Part shown: positions 8,987 to 18,093 of the stretch, piece by piece | Layout: each line of letters opens with the position of its first letter | Numbering within the stretch: position 1 is the first letter of the stretch | Source: Streptococcus suis | GTDB lineage: Bacteria > Bacillota > Bacilli > Lactobacillales > Streptococcaceae | Assembly: GCF_017601095.1 (NCBI RefSeq) | Contig: NZ_JAGFUX010000003.1 | Location: 207,910 to 271,909, forward strand | Direction: 5' to 3' | DNA length: 64,000 nt | The notes under the pieces: generated by a model | The model's input: the letters and a program-made list of their open reading frames with translations, nothing else | Database searches by the model: none | Told to the model about the DNA's origin: nothing | Program-made: the position numbers and the translations under genes

Positions 8987-9449
8987 AGTCGATGATTTGC
9001 TCCATACGGAACTTTTGGGACTTCATACCCAAGCGCTCGTAGAATCGAACGGCTCCCGCATTATCTGCCCATACGTCCAAGGTCAGATTGTGACAACCTT
9101 GCTCCTTGGCATAGGAAAGAGCAAAGTCATAGAATTGCTCACCGATTTTTTGACCACGTGCAGCACTCGCCACACACAAATCATTAATGAACAGGGTTTT
9201 GACCGGTTCCAAAACATCACCTGTCGCAGTTATCAGTTCGCAAAAAAGATGACCAACCACTTGACCCTCCACTTCATAAACAAAAACTGGCTTTGCTGGA
9301 TTGTCCAAAAGCGCTCTTAATTCTTCCTCAGAAAATTTTTGCCCTGCACTTTTAAAAATATCTGGACGTGCCTGATGATGAACCTGTAGAATATCTTGCA
9401 AGAGATCGATTAATACTGAGATATCAGCCTGACTTGCTAAACGAATCAT
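8985..9449 (-). CDS. GNAT family N-acetyltransferase
   Basis: This 154-residue protein has the GNAT acetyl-CoA fold: the conserved strand LFINDLCVASAARGQKIGEQ with the R/Q-x-x-G-x-G/A type loop (ARGQKIG), and the C-terminal VRFYERLGM motif. The substrate cannot be told from sequence. The start at 9449 is chosen because CTAGGAGGAAGTAAC, a near-perfect ribosome site, stands before it; 13 further in-frame codons upstream lack one. A TATACT box with extended TG lies just upstream. It is a single gene converging on mvaA. Confidence 0.88.
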   Translation of the reverse strand: MIRLASQADISVLIDLLQDILQVHHQARPDIFKSAGQKFSEEELRALLDNPAKPVFVYEVEGQVVGHLFCELITATGDVLEPVKTLFINDLCVASAARGQKIGEQFYDFALSYAKEQGCHNLTLDVWADNAGAVRFYERLGMKSQKFRMEQIID

Positions 9450-9571
9450 GTTACTTCCTCCTAGTTGATAGTATAGCATTTTATTCAAAATAGGTCTAAA
9501 GACCGATGAATATTCTGAAAATTCGATTATACTATAAGTGTATCCTAAAATTTTTCATAAATCTCCTTAAA

Positions 9572-9598
9572 AATCAGTCCACCAAGGCTGGTTTTTTT
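9572..9598 (+). terminator. Orphan plus-strand terminator hairpin
   Basis: AATCAGTC pairs with GGCTGGTT (8 pairs with G-U) around CACCAA and is followed by five further T. No annotated plus-strand gene precedes it; mvaA already has a terminator 600 bp upstream. It may end a short untranslated transcript that begins in the 9500-9540 AT-rich stretch. Confidence 0.55.
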
Positions 9599-9668
9599 GA
9601 TGTGTCCTTGACAACAAAGATTCACATTAAATAGATGGTATGTAAAACTACTAAAGTTTTGCCCCTTA

Positions 9669-9896
9669 TTGACGCAAAAAGTTTTTGCTATATTTCCAAT
9701 CTCCCGGAGTCACTCCCCTGACTCTTTGACGCAAAATGATTTTGCTTCATTTCCAATCTCCCAGAGTCACTCCCCTGACTCTTTGACGCAAAATGATTTT
9801 GCTTCATTTCCATCCTCCCAGAGTCACTCCCCTGACTCTTTGACGCAAAATGATTTTGCTTCATTTCCATCCTCCCAGAGTCACTCCCCTGACTCT
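9669..9896. repeat. Four tandem 57 bp repeats with nested palindromes
   Basis: Units start at 9669, 9726, 9783 and 9840, each opening with TTGACGCAAA. Each unit holds two inverted repeats: GCAAAA-TGA-TTTTGC and AGAGTCA-CTCCCC-TGACTCT. The first copy is the most diverged, and a partial CCC/GGG extension lengthens the last hairpin. Because 57 is a multiple of three, open frames run through on both strands, but they have no ribosome site and are probably by-products. The rest of 9450-9971 contains only the GNAT promoter, the orphan hairpin and the hup terminator. Confidence 0.92.
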
Positions 9897-9914
9897 GGGA
9901 GCCCCAAAACACTG

Positions 9915-9963
9915 AAAAAAGCCTACTGCACAACGTAGAAACGTTGATACAATAGGCTTTTTA
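9915..9963 (-). terminator. Terminator of hup
   Basis: AAAAAGCCTA and TAGGCTTTTT close a stem whose loop contains a second small hairpin (CAACGT/ACGTTG). It lies just after the hup stop, with T runs suitable for both strands. Confidence 0.8.
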
Positions 9964-9971
9964 ATGCTGAA

Positions 9972-10247
9972 TTATTTTACAGCGTCTTTGAGAGCTTTAC
10001 CAGCTTTGAATGCTGGAACTTTTGATGCTGCGATTGTGATTTCTTTACCAGTTTGTGGGTTACGACCTTTACGAGCTGCGCGTTCGCGAACTTCAAAGTT
10101 ACCGAAACCGATCAATTGTACTTTTTCACCAGCTGCAAGGTAGTCAGCTACTGCTGCAAATACTGCATCAACTGCTGCTGCTGAGTCTTTTTTAGTCAAT
10201 GAAGTTGCTTCTGCAACTTTTGCAATCAAATCTTGTTTATTAGCCAT
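9972..10247 (-). CDS. hup: HU family DNA-binding protein
   Basis: This 91-residue nucleoid protein bends and compacts DNA as a dimer. It shows the full HU pattern: [15 protein letters not shown] at the N-terminus, [21 protein letters not shown] in the DNA-gripping beta arm (shown in part) and [12 protein letters not shown] at the end. The ribosome site TTGGAGGA lies 7 bases before the ATG. It has its own promoter and terminator, as expected of a highly expressed single gene. In streptococci HU is essential; that is family knowledge, not visible here. Confidence 0.98.
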   Translation of the reverse strand: MANKQDLIAKVAEATSLTKKDSAAAVDAVFAAVADYLAAGEKVQLIGFGNFEVRERAARKGRNPQTGKEITIAASKVPAFKAGKALKDAVK

Positions 10248-10292
10248 TTGCTAAGTCCTCCAATAATTTTCTGAGTTATTACTCACCTTAAT

Positions 10293-10321
10293 ATAGTACC
10301 TAAAAATCTCGATTTGGTCAA
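10293..10321 (-). promoter_or_regulatory. Promoter of hup
   Basis: On the minus strand TTGACC (10316-10321) is followed by a 17 bp spacer and TACTAT (10293-10298), a good sigma-A promoter 46 bp before the start codon. Confidence 0.7.
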
Positions 10322-10337
10322 GTTTTTAGTGCCAATT

Positions 10338-10931
10338 CTAGCTTTTTCGATAGAGATCTAGTAGGATTTGGTCATTGAATAAATCAATGGTGTTTACACG
10401 GGCAAATAGACCTAAATCATTTTCCAACTGATTCAATGCGATAACGAGTTGATTCTTATCCTTATCGACCTGAATAAAGGTTGGAAGTTTGTAATTCTTT
10501 TCTATATAGTTCAAAATTTCTTTTGTAGGAAGTGGAAGCGTGCCTGCTGAAATTTCCGAAACTTTTAATAATATATCCCCATTTTCAAGTTTAGAAGGTA
10601 TGAAATAAATGTACAGTGGGATACTGGAACCTAAAAATTGATAGCTTCCTTCAAATAGTAGAAATTGAGAATTTAAATAGACTTGATAGGAAAAAGCTTC
10701 TACTTGATACTCTTCCAAGTAGCTATTCATCAGTTGGTTGAGTTCTTCTTTCGAGGTACTAAATTGCCCCACCTTTTCACCATTTTGGCTCGAAATAGTT
10801 TGGCTAGTCATTTCTTCGCGCGCAGTTGTTACTCGCTTCCAAATGACCAATACAAAGGCTAGTTGAAAGGCTAGTAAGAGTAAACAGGCCCACTTCCAAA
10901 CATTAATCTTGCCATAGCTCTTTGCTTGCAT
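10338..10931 (-). CDS. ypmS: YpmS family membrane-anchored protein (DUF2140)
   Basis: The 197-residue protein has a short basic N-terminus, one membrane helix (WACLLLLAFQLAFVLVIW, about residues 13-30) and an extracellular domain that matches the YpmS/DUF2140 pattern (FSTSKEELNQLMNSYL, IYFIPSKLENGDILLKVSEI). Its function is not established. The ATG at 10931 is used because GGAGGAAATTG precedes it; a TTG one codon earlier is less likely. It overlaps the end of the GDSL hydrolase gene by 29 bp, so the two are probably translationally coupled. Confidence 0.85.
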   Translation of the reverse strand: MQAKSYGKINVWKWACLLLLAFQLAFVLVIWKRVTTAREEMTSQTISSQNGEKVGQFSTSKEELNQLMNSYLEEYQVEAFSYQVYLNSQFLLFEGSYQFLGSSIPLYIYFIPSKLENGDILLKVSEISAGTLPLPTKEILNYIEKNYKLPTFIQVDKDKNQLVIALNQLENDLGLFARVNTIDLFNDQILLDLYRKS

Positions 10932-11715
10932 CAATTTCCTCCATCATCACTTTTTTTATGACCTCATAACCTGTGTGACTAGGGTGGAAGTAATCTTCAG
11001 AGGTCAAAAGGTCTTCTAAACTCAGCTCTTCGGTCTGATCCTGGTCAATCTCGACCATATCCTGATAAATATCCACATAGTATACAGCTTTAAGACTAGT
11101 TAGAGTCTCCTGAGTGGCTTGATTCCACTCCCGAATCAACTGGTCCAATTGGTCCAAATCTGGGAAATTGACCAAAAAGGGGTTATAAAGTCCCAAAACA
11201 TAAATCGGTAGGTCAGGGTTGTCTTGGCGTGCTGTCTCAATCAACTGCAACAAGCGTTTCTGATAGTCCCGAATCCCTTTTGCTACAACCTGATCATCCA
11301 AATCCGTTAAGTGTCCAACTAAGAGCTTCCGCAAGTCATTGCCACCGACAGTCAGGGTTAGTAAGTCCGCTGCTGCCAATTGTTTGGCCAGATCGGCCTC
11401 TTCCATTCGTTTCAAAATTTGCGAACTGGTATTTCCTGAAACACCTTGATTGTAGCTGGTGATATCATAGCCATAGCGATTGGTCAATTCTTGGGCTAGG
11501 AGCGGGACAAATCCTCCCTGTCCAGTTTCATCCCCAACGCCCTCGGTCAGAGAATCCCCCAAAGCCAGGTAAGTCAAACTGGGCGGCGTCAGTTTTTCCT
11601 GCCCCTTGGACAAAAGCGGAGCCCGACTGGGAACCAAAATGTTAAATAATAGCAGAAAACCTAGAAGACTAATGAAAAAGACTACTAGGTTTTCAATTAT
11701 TTTCCGGCTATTCAT
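10903..11715 (-). CDS. SGNH/GDSL-type lipase or esterase (YpmR-like), membrane anchored
   Basis: The 270-residue protein has an N-terminal signal/anchor helix ([18 protein letters not shown]) and the SGNH catalytic blocks: ALGDSLTEG with the nucleophilic Ser, [16 protein letters not shown] with the oxyanion Asn, and [10 protein letters not shown] with the Asp-x-x-His pair. The substrate is unknown, but it acts outside the membrane. It sits between degV and ypmS with short overlaps (8 bp upstream and 29 bp downstream), matching the ypmR-ypmS pair seen in other Firmicutes. Confidence 0.9.
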   Translation of the reverse strand: MNSRKIIENLVVFFISLLGFLLLFNILVPSRAPLLSKGQEKLTPPSLTYLALGDSLTEGVGDETGQGGFVPLLAQELTNRYGYDITSYNQGVSGNTSSQILKRMEEADLAKQLAAADLLTLTVGGNDLRKLLVGHLTDLDDQVVAKGIRDYQKRLLQLIETARQDNPDLPIYVLGLYNPFLVNFPDLDQLDQLIREWNQATQETLTSLKAVYYVDIYQDMVEIDQDQTEELSLEDLLTSEDYFHPSHTGYEVIKKVMMEEIDASKELWQD

Positions 11716-12541
11716 AGCGCACTAAGATAGCCCAAGCATCCTCGCCTGTGTGAGTTTGGATGATGGAACCTGTTTCCAAAACCGAAATCGGACTAGAAAC
11801 CTTATCTGCTAGTTTTTCCTTGATTTCTAGTGCGAATTGAGGTGTACCAGAATAGGAAATTCCAATCTCAGCAACAGACTTTTGGGACAGGCTCTGGCTA
11901 AATTCATCCAGCCATTTTTTGAAGGTTTTGGCTCCGCGACCTTTGACAACTGGATTCAATTGATGGTCGGTCATCTCCATAATAACACGGATATTGAGCA
12001 GGGAGCTGAGTAAACCGGTAACTCGACCGATACGCCCCCCCTTGACTAGGTTTTCCAAGGTTGAAACCCCAATAAACAATTGGGTTTTTTCTTTGATTTC
12101 TTCTAGCTTAGCCAATATCTCTTCCTTGCTCGCTCCAGACTGTGCCATTTTTGCGGCTGCTACTACTTGGAATTTGGCTGCCTGGTCTGTAAAGCCTGAA
12201 TCTATAACCGTTACATCTGCACCTGAAAGACTAGCCCCTTGGCGAGCGGCTTCAACAGTTCCAGAAAGCGCGTGAGAGAGATGGATAGCGATGATTTGAC
12301 TGCCATCCTTCGCTAAGTCTGAAAAAGTCTCTGCAAACAAGCCAACAGGAGGTTGGCTGGTTTTTGGTAAATTCTTGCTTTGACGCATCAATTGAAGAAA
12401 CTGGCCTTCTGACAAATCCGCATCGGAATACACCACTCCATCCACCATAACTGATAGGGGAACCCGGGTGATGTCCAATTCTGTCAACAGGCTTTCTTCC
12501 ATTGTCGTGCTTGAATCCGTTACAATTTTAACTCGTGACAT
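11708..12541 (-). CDS. DegV family fatty-acid-binding protein
   Basis: It is a 277-residue DegV/FakB-type protein. Visible motifs are [10 protein letters not shown] at the N-terminus, TSQPPVG (the lipid-contacting loop), [15 protein letters not shown], and [19 protein letters not shown]. Proteins of this family bind a fatty acid and hand it to the kinase FakA. The ATG at 12541 follows AGGAAGTTG; an upstream extension of 11 codons lacks a site. An extended -10 (TGATATAAT, 12577-12585) lies 36 bp upstream, so degV-ypmR-ypmS is probably one transcript. Confidence 0.9.
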   Translation of the reverse strand: MSRVKIVTDSSTTMEESLLTELDITRVPLSVMVDGVVYSDADLSEGQFLQLMRQSKNLPKTSQPPVGLFAETFSDLAKDGSQIIAIHLSHALSGTVEAARQGASLSGADVTVIDSGFTDQAAKFQVVAAAKMAQSGASKEEILAKLEEIKEKTQLFIGVSTLENLVKGGRIGRVTGLLSSLLNIRVIMEMTDHQLNPVVKGRGAKTFKKWLDEFSQSLSQKSVAEIGISYSGTPQFALEIKEKLADKVSSPISVLETGSIIQTHTGEDAWAILVRYE

Positions 12542-12576
12542 ACAACTTCCTACTTTTCTTTTCAATGAATACATCT

Positions 12577-12585
12577 ATTATATCA
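12577..12585 (-). promoter_or_regulatory. Extended -10 promoter of degV-ypmR-ypmS
   Basis: On the minus strand TATAAT (12577-12582) is preceded by TGA. No convincing -35 is seen, which is normal for extended -10 promoters. Confidence 0.55.
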
Positions 12586-12623
12586 AATTTCGGCCAATAT
12601 TTGGAATTTTTTCAACAATGACC

Positions 12624-12647
12624 TAAAAGAAAAAGGACAGTGTCCCT
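12624..12647 (-). terminator. Terminator of the xseA-recN operon
   Basis: AGGGAC and GTCCTT pair around ACT in the minus-strand RNA, followed by TTTTCTTTT. The hairpin begins inside the recN stop codon. Confidence 0.55.
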
Positions 12648-14307
12648 ACCCTTTTTCGACTAATTCTCTGGCTTGTGCGCGTGCTGCAGCAGATACGCTG
12701 TCGCCTGCAAGCATTTTTGCGATTTCTTCGATGCGCTCTTCCTTTTCCAACAATCGAACCCGTGAAATTGTCTTTTCTTGATCTGAAACCTTTTCAATAA
12801 AGAACTGGTGGTCCGCTATTGCAATTACCTGAGGCAGGTGGGAAATCGCCAAAACTTGGCCAAATTGCCCAATCTTGTAAATCTTTTGAGCGATAGCCTG
12901 AGCAACTCGACCAGATACCCCCGTATCAACTTCGTCGAACACAATTGCGGTCTTTCCTTCCTTGCGAGCCAAAGCGGATTTTATGGCCAACATCAGTCGG
13001 GATAATTCTCCTCCAGAAGCTACTTTTACCAAGGGTTTCAAGTCTTCACCAGGGTTGGTTGCGATGTAGAATTCCACTGTTTGGTTACCTTCTCGGTTAA
13101 ACTTACCCTTGGAAAATTGCACTTGAAAGCGAGCTTTTTCCATATACAGGTCTTTCAACTCTTGTGCAATTTCTGCTTCCAATTCCTTAGCCAAGCCTTG
13201 TCTAGCTAGTTGCAACTGATCTGCCAAGGAAACCAATTGTTTTTCCAAATGTTTTAATTGGCCTTCCAAATCTTGATCCCCTTGATTTCGACCAGTTAGA
13301 AGATTATATTCTTCTGTAATCTTGTCCAAATAGTCCAAGACATGGGCCAGGTCGCCTCCATATTTCTTGGTCATGGAGTGAATCACATCCAAACGTTGCT
13401 CCAGTTGCAGTAAACGATTGCCATCAAAATCTAGATCGTCGATGATGTCTCCCAAACGCTTGGTCACTTCTTCAACAACATAGTAGGACTCTGTCAAATT
13501 TGTAGACAATTCTTTATATTCTTGGTCAAATTCTTCCAAACTTTGTAAATCATTCATGGCAGAGCGAAGATTGGATAGGCTGGAAAAATCTTCGTTGTCC
13601 AATAGAACAAAGGCATTGGTCAATGTATCTGCAATCTGCTTATGATTCAAAAGACGGTCACGTTCTTGTTGGAGCTGGCTATCTTCACCCGCCTTGAGTT
13701 CTGCCGACTCAATCTCAGCAATCTGGTACTCCAGCATCTCGATACGGGCCTTGTGTTCTAATTCATTGCGCTGTTTTTCAAGAACTAGCTTGCGCATGGT
13801 ACGATAGGACTCAAAAGCCTCTTGGTAAGCTGTTTTCAAGTCCCAAAAAGCTTGGTCACCAAAACTATCCAATAAACGGATATGGTGCTGGAACTTCATC
13901 AATTCTTCTTGGTCATGTTGGCCATGAATATCAACTAAGAATTGGCCGACTTGTTTGAGGACGGACAAATTAACCAATTGACCATTGATTCGGCTGACAG
14001 ATCGGCCATTTTGTAGGATTTCCCGACGGATAATCAGCTCATCGGTCACCTCAATCCCCTGTTCTTCCAATACTTGCTCCAAGGCTCTGCTTTGTTCCAA
14101 GGAAAAAAGACCCTCGATTTCAGCTTTGGGACAGCCGTGGCGGATAACATCTGTCGTCGCGCGTGCTCCAAGCATCAGGTTCATGGCGTCGATGATGATC
14201 GATTTTCCAGCGCCTGTCTCCCCTGTTAGGACGGTCATCCCCTTGTCAAAGGTCAAGGAGACTTCTTCAATTATGGCAAAGTTCTTGATTGAAATATCTA
14301 GTAACAT
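12646..14307 (-). CDS. recN: DNA repair protein RecN (SMC-like ATPase)
   Basis: RecN organises double-strand breaks for recombination. The 553 residues contain Walker A GETGAGKS (about 29-36), a long central coiled-coil (about 160-370), the ABC signature VASGGELSRLMLAIK and Walker B IVFDEVDTGVSG. It starts 1 bp after the argR stop, with AAGGATGTGG as ribosome site, and is the last gene of the xseA-xseB-ispA-tlyA-argR-recN chain. The tlyA-argR-recN order is common in Firmicutes. Confidence 0.97.
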   Translation of the reverse strand: MLLDISIKNFAIIEEVSLTFDKGMTVLTGETGAGKSIIIDAMNLMLGARATTDVIRHGCPKAEIEGLFSLEQSRALEQVLEEQGIEVTDELIIRREILQNGRSVSRINGQLVNLSVLKQVGQFLVDIHGQHDQEELMKFQHHIRLLDSFGDQAFWDLKTAYQEAFESYRTMRKLVLEKQRNELEHKARIEMLEYQIAEIESAELKAGEDSQLQQERDRLLNHKQIADTLTNAFVLLDNEDFSSLSNLRSAMNDLQSLEEFDQEYKELSTNLTESYYVVEEVTKRLGDIIDDLDFDGNRLLQLEQRLDVIHSMTKKYGGDLAHVLDYLDKITEEYNLLTGRNQGDQDLEGQLKHLEKQLVSLADQLQLARQGLAKELEAEIAQELKDLYMEKARFQVQFSKGKFNREGNQTVEFYIATNPGEDLKPLVKVASGGELSRLMLAIKSALARKEGKTAIVFDEVDTGVSGRVAQAIAQKIYKIGQFGQVLAISHLPQVIAIADHQFFIEKVSDQEKTISRVRLLEKEERIEEIAKMLAGDSVSAAARAQARELVEKG

Positions 14308-14308
14308 C

Positions 14309-14734
14309 CTACCACATCCTTATTGTCTGTTGGATTTGCGGAAGATAATCTTCGTCTTTCACAATCAGCAAAATGCTATCATCATCAGCGATAACGCTGA
14401 AGACTTGATCTTCAAACTGTTCCAAGATTTGGCGCTTAATCACCAAGGAGGATCCTGGAACCAGGTCGATATGGATCATCCTGTCCATGCTTCTCAGGTC
14501 TAGGATTGACTTGGTTTCTGGCGATTTTTGCTTGGGCTTTGGCAAACCGTAAATGTAGGTGTTATCGGCCGTTGGAACCTTGATAATCCCCAATTCTTTA
14601 ATATCACGCGAAACAGTTGCCTGTGTTGCCTGAATCCCAAAGTCTTTCAGTCGCTCTACAATCTCATCTTGGGTATCGATTGGATAGCGGACTACCAGGT
14701 CCTGTATTAATTCTAAACGTTCTTTCTTATTCAT
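14309..14734 (-). CDS. argR: Arginine repressor family regulator (ArgR/AhrC)
   Basis: The 141-residue protein has the ArgR winged-helix N-terminus (RLELIQDLVVRYPIDTQDEI, then ATQATVSRDIKELGI) and a C-terminal domain with GSSLVIKRQIL and DDSILLIVKDE. The family forms arginine-bound hexamers; streptococci usually have several copies, so which one this is stays open. The start at 14734 gives the family's N-terminus; a reading 28 codons longer runs into tlyA and has no ribosome site. It overlaps tlyA by 8 bp and abuts recN. Confidence 0.92.
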   Translation of the reverse strand: MNKKERLELIQDLVVRYPIDTQDEIVERLKDFGIQATQATVSRDIKELGIIKVPTADNTYIYGLPKPKQKSPETKSILDLRSMDRMIHIDLVPGSSLVIKRQILEQFEDQVFSVIADDDSILLIVKDEDYLPQIQQTIRMW

Positions 14735-15548
14735 CCTTCTGAAATTCCTCATGTGCCAATTGAACCAACTGAGAAAGGTCGATCGTAGTCTCAAACTGGG
14801 CTGATTCTGATTTTTCAAGCAGGGCTAAAAATTCAATATTACCATGTCCGCCTTGAACTGGAGAAAAAGTCATGCCCTTGACTGAAAAACCTGTTGCAAT
14901 AGCCATTGCAGTTACTTGCTCTAAGACCTTGAGATGGACAGCCTTGTCCTTGACAATGCCATTTTTCCCAATTGATTCCCTCCCGGCTTCAAATTGTGGT
15001 TTAACCAAGGTAACCACCTGACCCTTGTCTGCCAAAACGCCATGCAGAGCTGGCAAAATCAAGCTCAGGGAGATAAAGCTGACATCAATAGAAGCAAAGG
15101 TCGGTTGCTCTGCTTCAAAATCAGCTAACTCAGCATAGCGGAAATTATACTGTTCCATGCTGATAACCCGCTCATCCTGACGCAATTTCCACGCCAGCTG
15201 ATTGGTACCGACATCAACAGCATAGACCTGCTTGGCACCGGCCTGCAACATAACATCCGTAAATCCACCTGTCGAAGCTCCAATATCAATCGTCGTCTGC
15301 CCTTCAACTGATAATTCGAAAAACTCCAAGGCTTTCTCTAATTTGAGACCACCTCGGCTGACATACTTGAGTTTTTCGCCTTTGAGCTTAAGTTCAATTC
15401 CCTCGTCAATTTTCTCACCGGGTTTATCGTAGCGTTCGCCATTGATCACCGATACAACCAGTCCCGCCATAACACCACGTTTGGCCTGCTCCCGCGTCTC
15501 GAAAAGCCCCTGTTTATAAGCTAATACATCTACTCTTTCCTTAGCCAT
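14727..15548 (-). CDS. tlyA: TlyA family rRNA (cytidine-2'-O)-methyltransferase
   Basis: This 273-residue protein has an N-terminal S4 RNA-binding domain (MAKERVDVLAYKQGLFETRE; GLVVSVINGERYDKPGEKI) and a Rossmann methyltransferase fold (TIDIGASTGGFTDVMLQAGA, then VTLVKPQFEAGRE with the catalytic Lys). Family members methylate 16S and 23S rRNA; some were earlier called haemolysins. Its gene overlaps both ispA (8 bp) and argR (8 bp), so it is part of one tightly packed operon. Confidence 0.93.
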   Translation of the reverse strand: MAKERVDVLAYKQGLFETREQAKRGVMAGLVVSVINGERYDKPGEKIDEGIELKLKGEKLKYVSRGGLKLEKALEFFELSVEGQTTIDIGASTGGFTDVMLQAGAKQVYAVDVGTNQLAWKLRQDERVISMEQYNFRYAELADFEAEQPTFASIDVSFISLSLILPALHGVLADKGQVVTLVKPQFEAGRESIGKNGIVKDKAVHLKVLEQVTAMAIATGFSVKGMTFSPVQGGHGNIEFLALLEKSESAQFETTIDLSQLVQLAHEEFQKDE

Positions 15549-16413
15549 TGATTCGTAAACTTTCTATCAATTGATACACTTCTTGCCCCTTAAAGCCATT
15601 GTTTTCTTCTAATTCCTTAAAAATGGCCACAGCCTTATTCAATGAATCCTGAACAATGAATTTGGACTCTTCTAACCCTAACAGGCTTGGATATGTTGCT
15701 TTTTCAGCCACCAAATCTTTCTGAGGCGTTTTGCCCAATTCGTCAAAATCTGCCGTTACATCTAAAATGTCATCTCGAACCTGGAAGGCATGACCAATCA
15801 ACATCCCAGCTTGCCACAAGGAACCAACTACAGAGCTTGGCTGCTGCGTGATAATCCCTGCTGCATGAAATGGAAAAGTCAAAAGACGACCTGTCTTATT
15901 TTCGTGAATTTTAATTAGGTCAAAAATTTCCAGTTCCTTTCCTTCACCTAGCATGTCCAGCATTTGACCACCGACCATCCCAAAGGTTCCAGATGCTAAT
16001 GACAAGAGCTGGATCAATTCAAGTAAAACCTGGTTTGGCAAATCAGCCAGAGACAGGAGGCCAAAAGCGTCCAAAAAGAGGCTATCGCCTGCTAAAATAG
16101 CTGTCGCTTCGTCAAATTTCTTATGGTTAGTAAGTCGACCTCTCCGGTAATCATCATCATCCATAGCTGGTAAATCATCGTGAATCAGGCTTCCTGTGTG
16201 TATCATCTCTAAGGCAGCGGCCACTTGGTAGTGGGCTTGCTGTAGTTCGACCCCAAATCCTTCCACGATTTGAAGCAATAAGACCGGTCGAATCCGCTTT
16301 CCACCACCATCAATCGAATACAAAATCGCATCAATCAATTCTTCTGAAACAATGGTTCCACGCTTGTAATAAAAATCGCGAATTTCCTGATCAATCCGTT
16401 TCACTTCAACCAT
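15541..16413 (-). CDS. ispA: Polyprenyl synthetase (farnesyl diphosphate synthase)
   Basis: It elongates IPP and DMAPP to C15 prenyl diphosphate. The 290 residues carry the first aspartate-rich motif in HDDLPAMDDDDYRRG, with the short-chain enzyme's extra two residues, and the second in QVRDDILDVTAD, plus GGGKRIRPVLL near the N-terminus. It uses the product of the mevalonate pathway whose early genes lie at 5269-8976. The start codon overlaps the xseB stop by 1 bp and its end overlaps tlyA by 8 bp. Confidence 0.95.
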   Translation of the reverse strand: MVEVKRIDQEIRDFYYKRGTIVSEELIDAILYSIDGGGKRIRPVLLLQIVEGFGVELQQAHYQVAAALEMIHTGSLIHDDLPAMDDDDYRRGRLTNHKKFDEATAILAGDSLFLDAFGLLSLADLPNQVLLELIQLLSLASGTFGMVGGQMLDMLGEGKELEIFDLIKIHENKTGRLLTFPFHAAGIITQQPSSVVGSLWQAGMLIGHAFQVRDDILDVTADFDELGKTPQKDLVAEKATYPSLLGLEESKFIVQDSLNKAVAIFKELEENNGFKGQEVYQLIESLRING

Positions 16414-16628
16414 TAGTTCATCTCCGCTTCACTGCCATCTGCCTGCATAACCTTGACCAAGGTCTTTTCAGCTTCCGCCAGTGTCTTTTGCAGGTCTTTA
16501 GACAGAATCATTCCTTTTTGAAACTCGGCAAGCGCCTCTTCCAAGGCTACATCCCCACGCTCCAATTTGGTTACAATTCCTTCTAATTCAGCTAAATTTT
16601 CTTCAAATGTTTTTGTCTTTTTGGACAT
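16413..16628 (-). CDS. xseB: Exodeoxyribonuclease VII small subunit
   Basis: The 71-residue protein has the XseB pattern: [20 protein letters not shown] and [20 protein letters not shown], two helices that bind the large subunit. Exonuclease VII degrades single-stranded DNA to oligonucleotides. It overlaps the 3' end of xseA by 26 bp and touches ispA by 1 bp, so translation is likely coupled through the operon. Confidence 0.96.
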   Translation of the reverse strand: MSKKTKTFEENLAELEGIVTKLERGDVALEEALAEFQKGMILSKDLQKTLAEAEKTLVKVMQADGSEAEMN

Positions 16629-17946
16629 GATTTACCTCCACATCAAGTTGACCATCCTTCATCTGAATGGTTAGGTGTTCACCCTTTTGTATCGTTTCCA
16701 CACTATCTAAAACCCGACCATCTTGTAAAAGCATGGCATAGCCACGGGCCACAATGCGACTGGTATCGAGAGTGGTCAAGGTTTCCATAAGTTTATCTGC
16801 TTTTGCCACCTTATTATCATATATATTGGCCATATTGCTCTTCAGTAGGCGTTGCTGCTGGATAATTCTTTCTTGAAAACTCTCAATTTTTCGGCCAAAA
16901 TGTAAGCCTTGTAGGCGTTGATCGAGTAACAAACTAGCCTGTTTCTGCTGGCTGTATACTTCATTCGTCCGTGTCTGCAACTGATTGGTCAAGCGGTCTA
17001 ATTTTTGTAAATATCCATCGTATAAGCGTTCTGGCTGCCGAAACATGACCGACTGGCTAATTTTCTCAACCTGCCCTCTCAGAAATTTCAAGCGATTGGT
17101 CATGGCCTGATAGGCTCGATTTTCCTGCTGATTGAAATAACCCAGCAAATCTGCCTTGGTCACAGGGGTCGCCAATTCTGCTGCAGCTGTCGGAGTGGCT
17201 GCCCTGCGGTCTGCCACAAAGTCTGCCAGAGTCGTATCCGTTTCGTGACCTACACTGGAAATGATAGGAATATGTGATTCAAAAATAGCCCGAACCACTA
17301 TTTCCTCATTGAAAGCCCACAGGTCTTCTATAGATCCGCCACCACGACCGACGATGAGAACATCTAAATCTTCACGCTCATTGGCTTTTTGGATATTGGC
17401 CGCTACTTCCTGAGCAGCCCCATCTCCTTGAACCTTGGTCGGATAGAGGATAATTTCCACACCAGGAAAGCGGCGGCTAACCGTTGTAATAATATCCTGA
17501 ATAACAGCTCCGCTTGGGCTGGTAATGACACCGATTTTCTTAGTAAAGCGAGGCAGTTCCTGCTTGAATTCTTGTTTAAACAAGCCTTCCTGGGTCAAAA
17601 TTTGTTTGAGTTGTTCAAACTTGATGGCCAAGGCACCAATCCCATCCGGCTCTGCTTTTTCAATGACGATGGAATAGGACCCACTTGGTTCATAGAGCTG
17701 AACACGGCCGACGGCATTGATCTTCATCCCTTCTTCCAGTTCAAATCCTAGCTGTTTATAGACACCAGCCCACATGGTGGCCTGAATGACAGCCTTATCG
17801 TCCTTGAGCGAAAAATACTGATGACTTGGTCGCTTACGGAAGTTGGACACTTGACCAGTCAAGTAAACACTTTCCAAATAGGGATCTCGATCAAATTTTA
17901 ATTTTAAATACTTGGTCAGATGGCTAACCGACAAATATTCAACCAT
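16603..17946 (-). CDS. xseA: Exodeoxyribonuclease VII large subunit
   Basis: The 447-residue catalytic subunit opens with an OB fold ([38 protein letters not shown]) and holds the nuclease core: [29 protein letters not shown] and [19 protein letters not shown]-type motifs, followed by a long coiled-coil. The ATG at 17946 is preferred over a GTG two codons earlier because AGAAGGAG is 5 bases away from it. It is the first gene of the operon and has an extended -10 promoter 30 bp upstream. Confidence 0.96.
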   Translation of the reverse strand: MVEYLSVSHLTKYLKLKFDRDPYLESVYLTGQVSNFRKRPSHQYFSLKDDKAVIQATMWAGVYKQLGFELEEGMKINAVGRVQLYEPSGSYSIVIEKAEPDGIGALAIKFEQLKQILTQEGLFKQEFKQELPRFTKKIGVITSPSGAVIQDIITTVSRRFPGVEIILYPTKVQGDGAAQEVAANIQKANEREDLDVLIVGRGGGSIEDLWAFNEEIVVRAIFESHIPIISSVGHETDTTLADFVADRRAATPTAAAELATPVTKADLLGYFNQQENRAYQAMTNRLKFLRGQVEKISQSVMFRQPERLYDGYLQKLDRLTNQLQTRTNEVYSQQKQASLLLDQRLQGLHFGRKIESFQERIIQQQRLLKSNMANIYDNKVAKADKLMETLTTLDTSRIVARGYAMLLQDGRVLDSVETIQKGEHLTIQMKDGQLDVEVNHVQKDKNI

Positions 17947-17975
17947 GCCCACTCCTTCTATACTATATCCCTACT

Positions 17976-17984
17976 ATTATATCA
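17976..17984 (-). promoter_or_regulatory. Extended -10 promoter of the xseA operon
   Basis: TGATATAAT reads on the minus strand (-10 at 17976-17981). It is divergent from the metalloprotease gene, whose TATAAT lies at 18061-18066. Confidence 0.55.
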
Positions 17985-18093
17985 AAATTTCCCTCTAATT
18001 TCCTCTTTGAAAAAACGGCTTTTTCTGATTAAAATTACTGTAAATTTTTCCGATTTACTATATAATATTGTCAAGGACTTCAAGGAGAAAGAT

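Noticed and set aside
9669..9896. CRISPR array
   Set aside because: Units abut directly with no variable spacers, are 57 bp long and no cas genes are near.
9669..9938. Open frames on both strands through the 57 bp repeats (for example a plus-strand 89-codon frame) as a repeat protein
   Set aside because: They exist because the unit length is a multiple of three without stops; there is no ribosome site and both strands are equally open.
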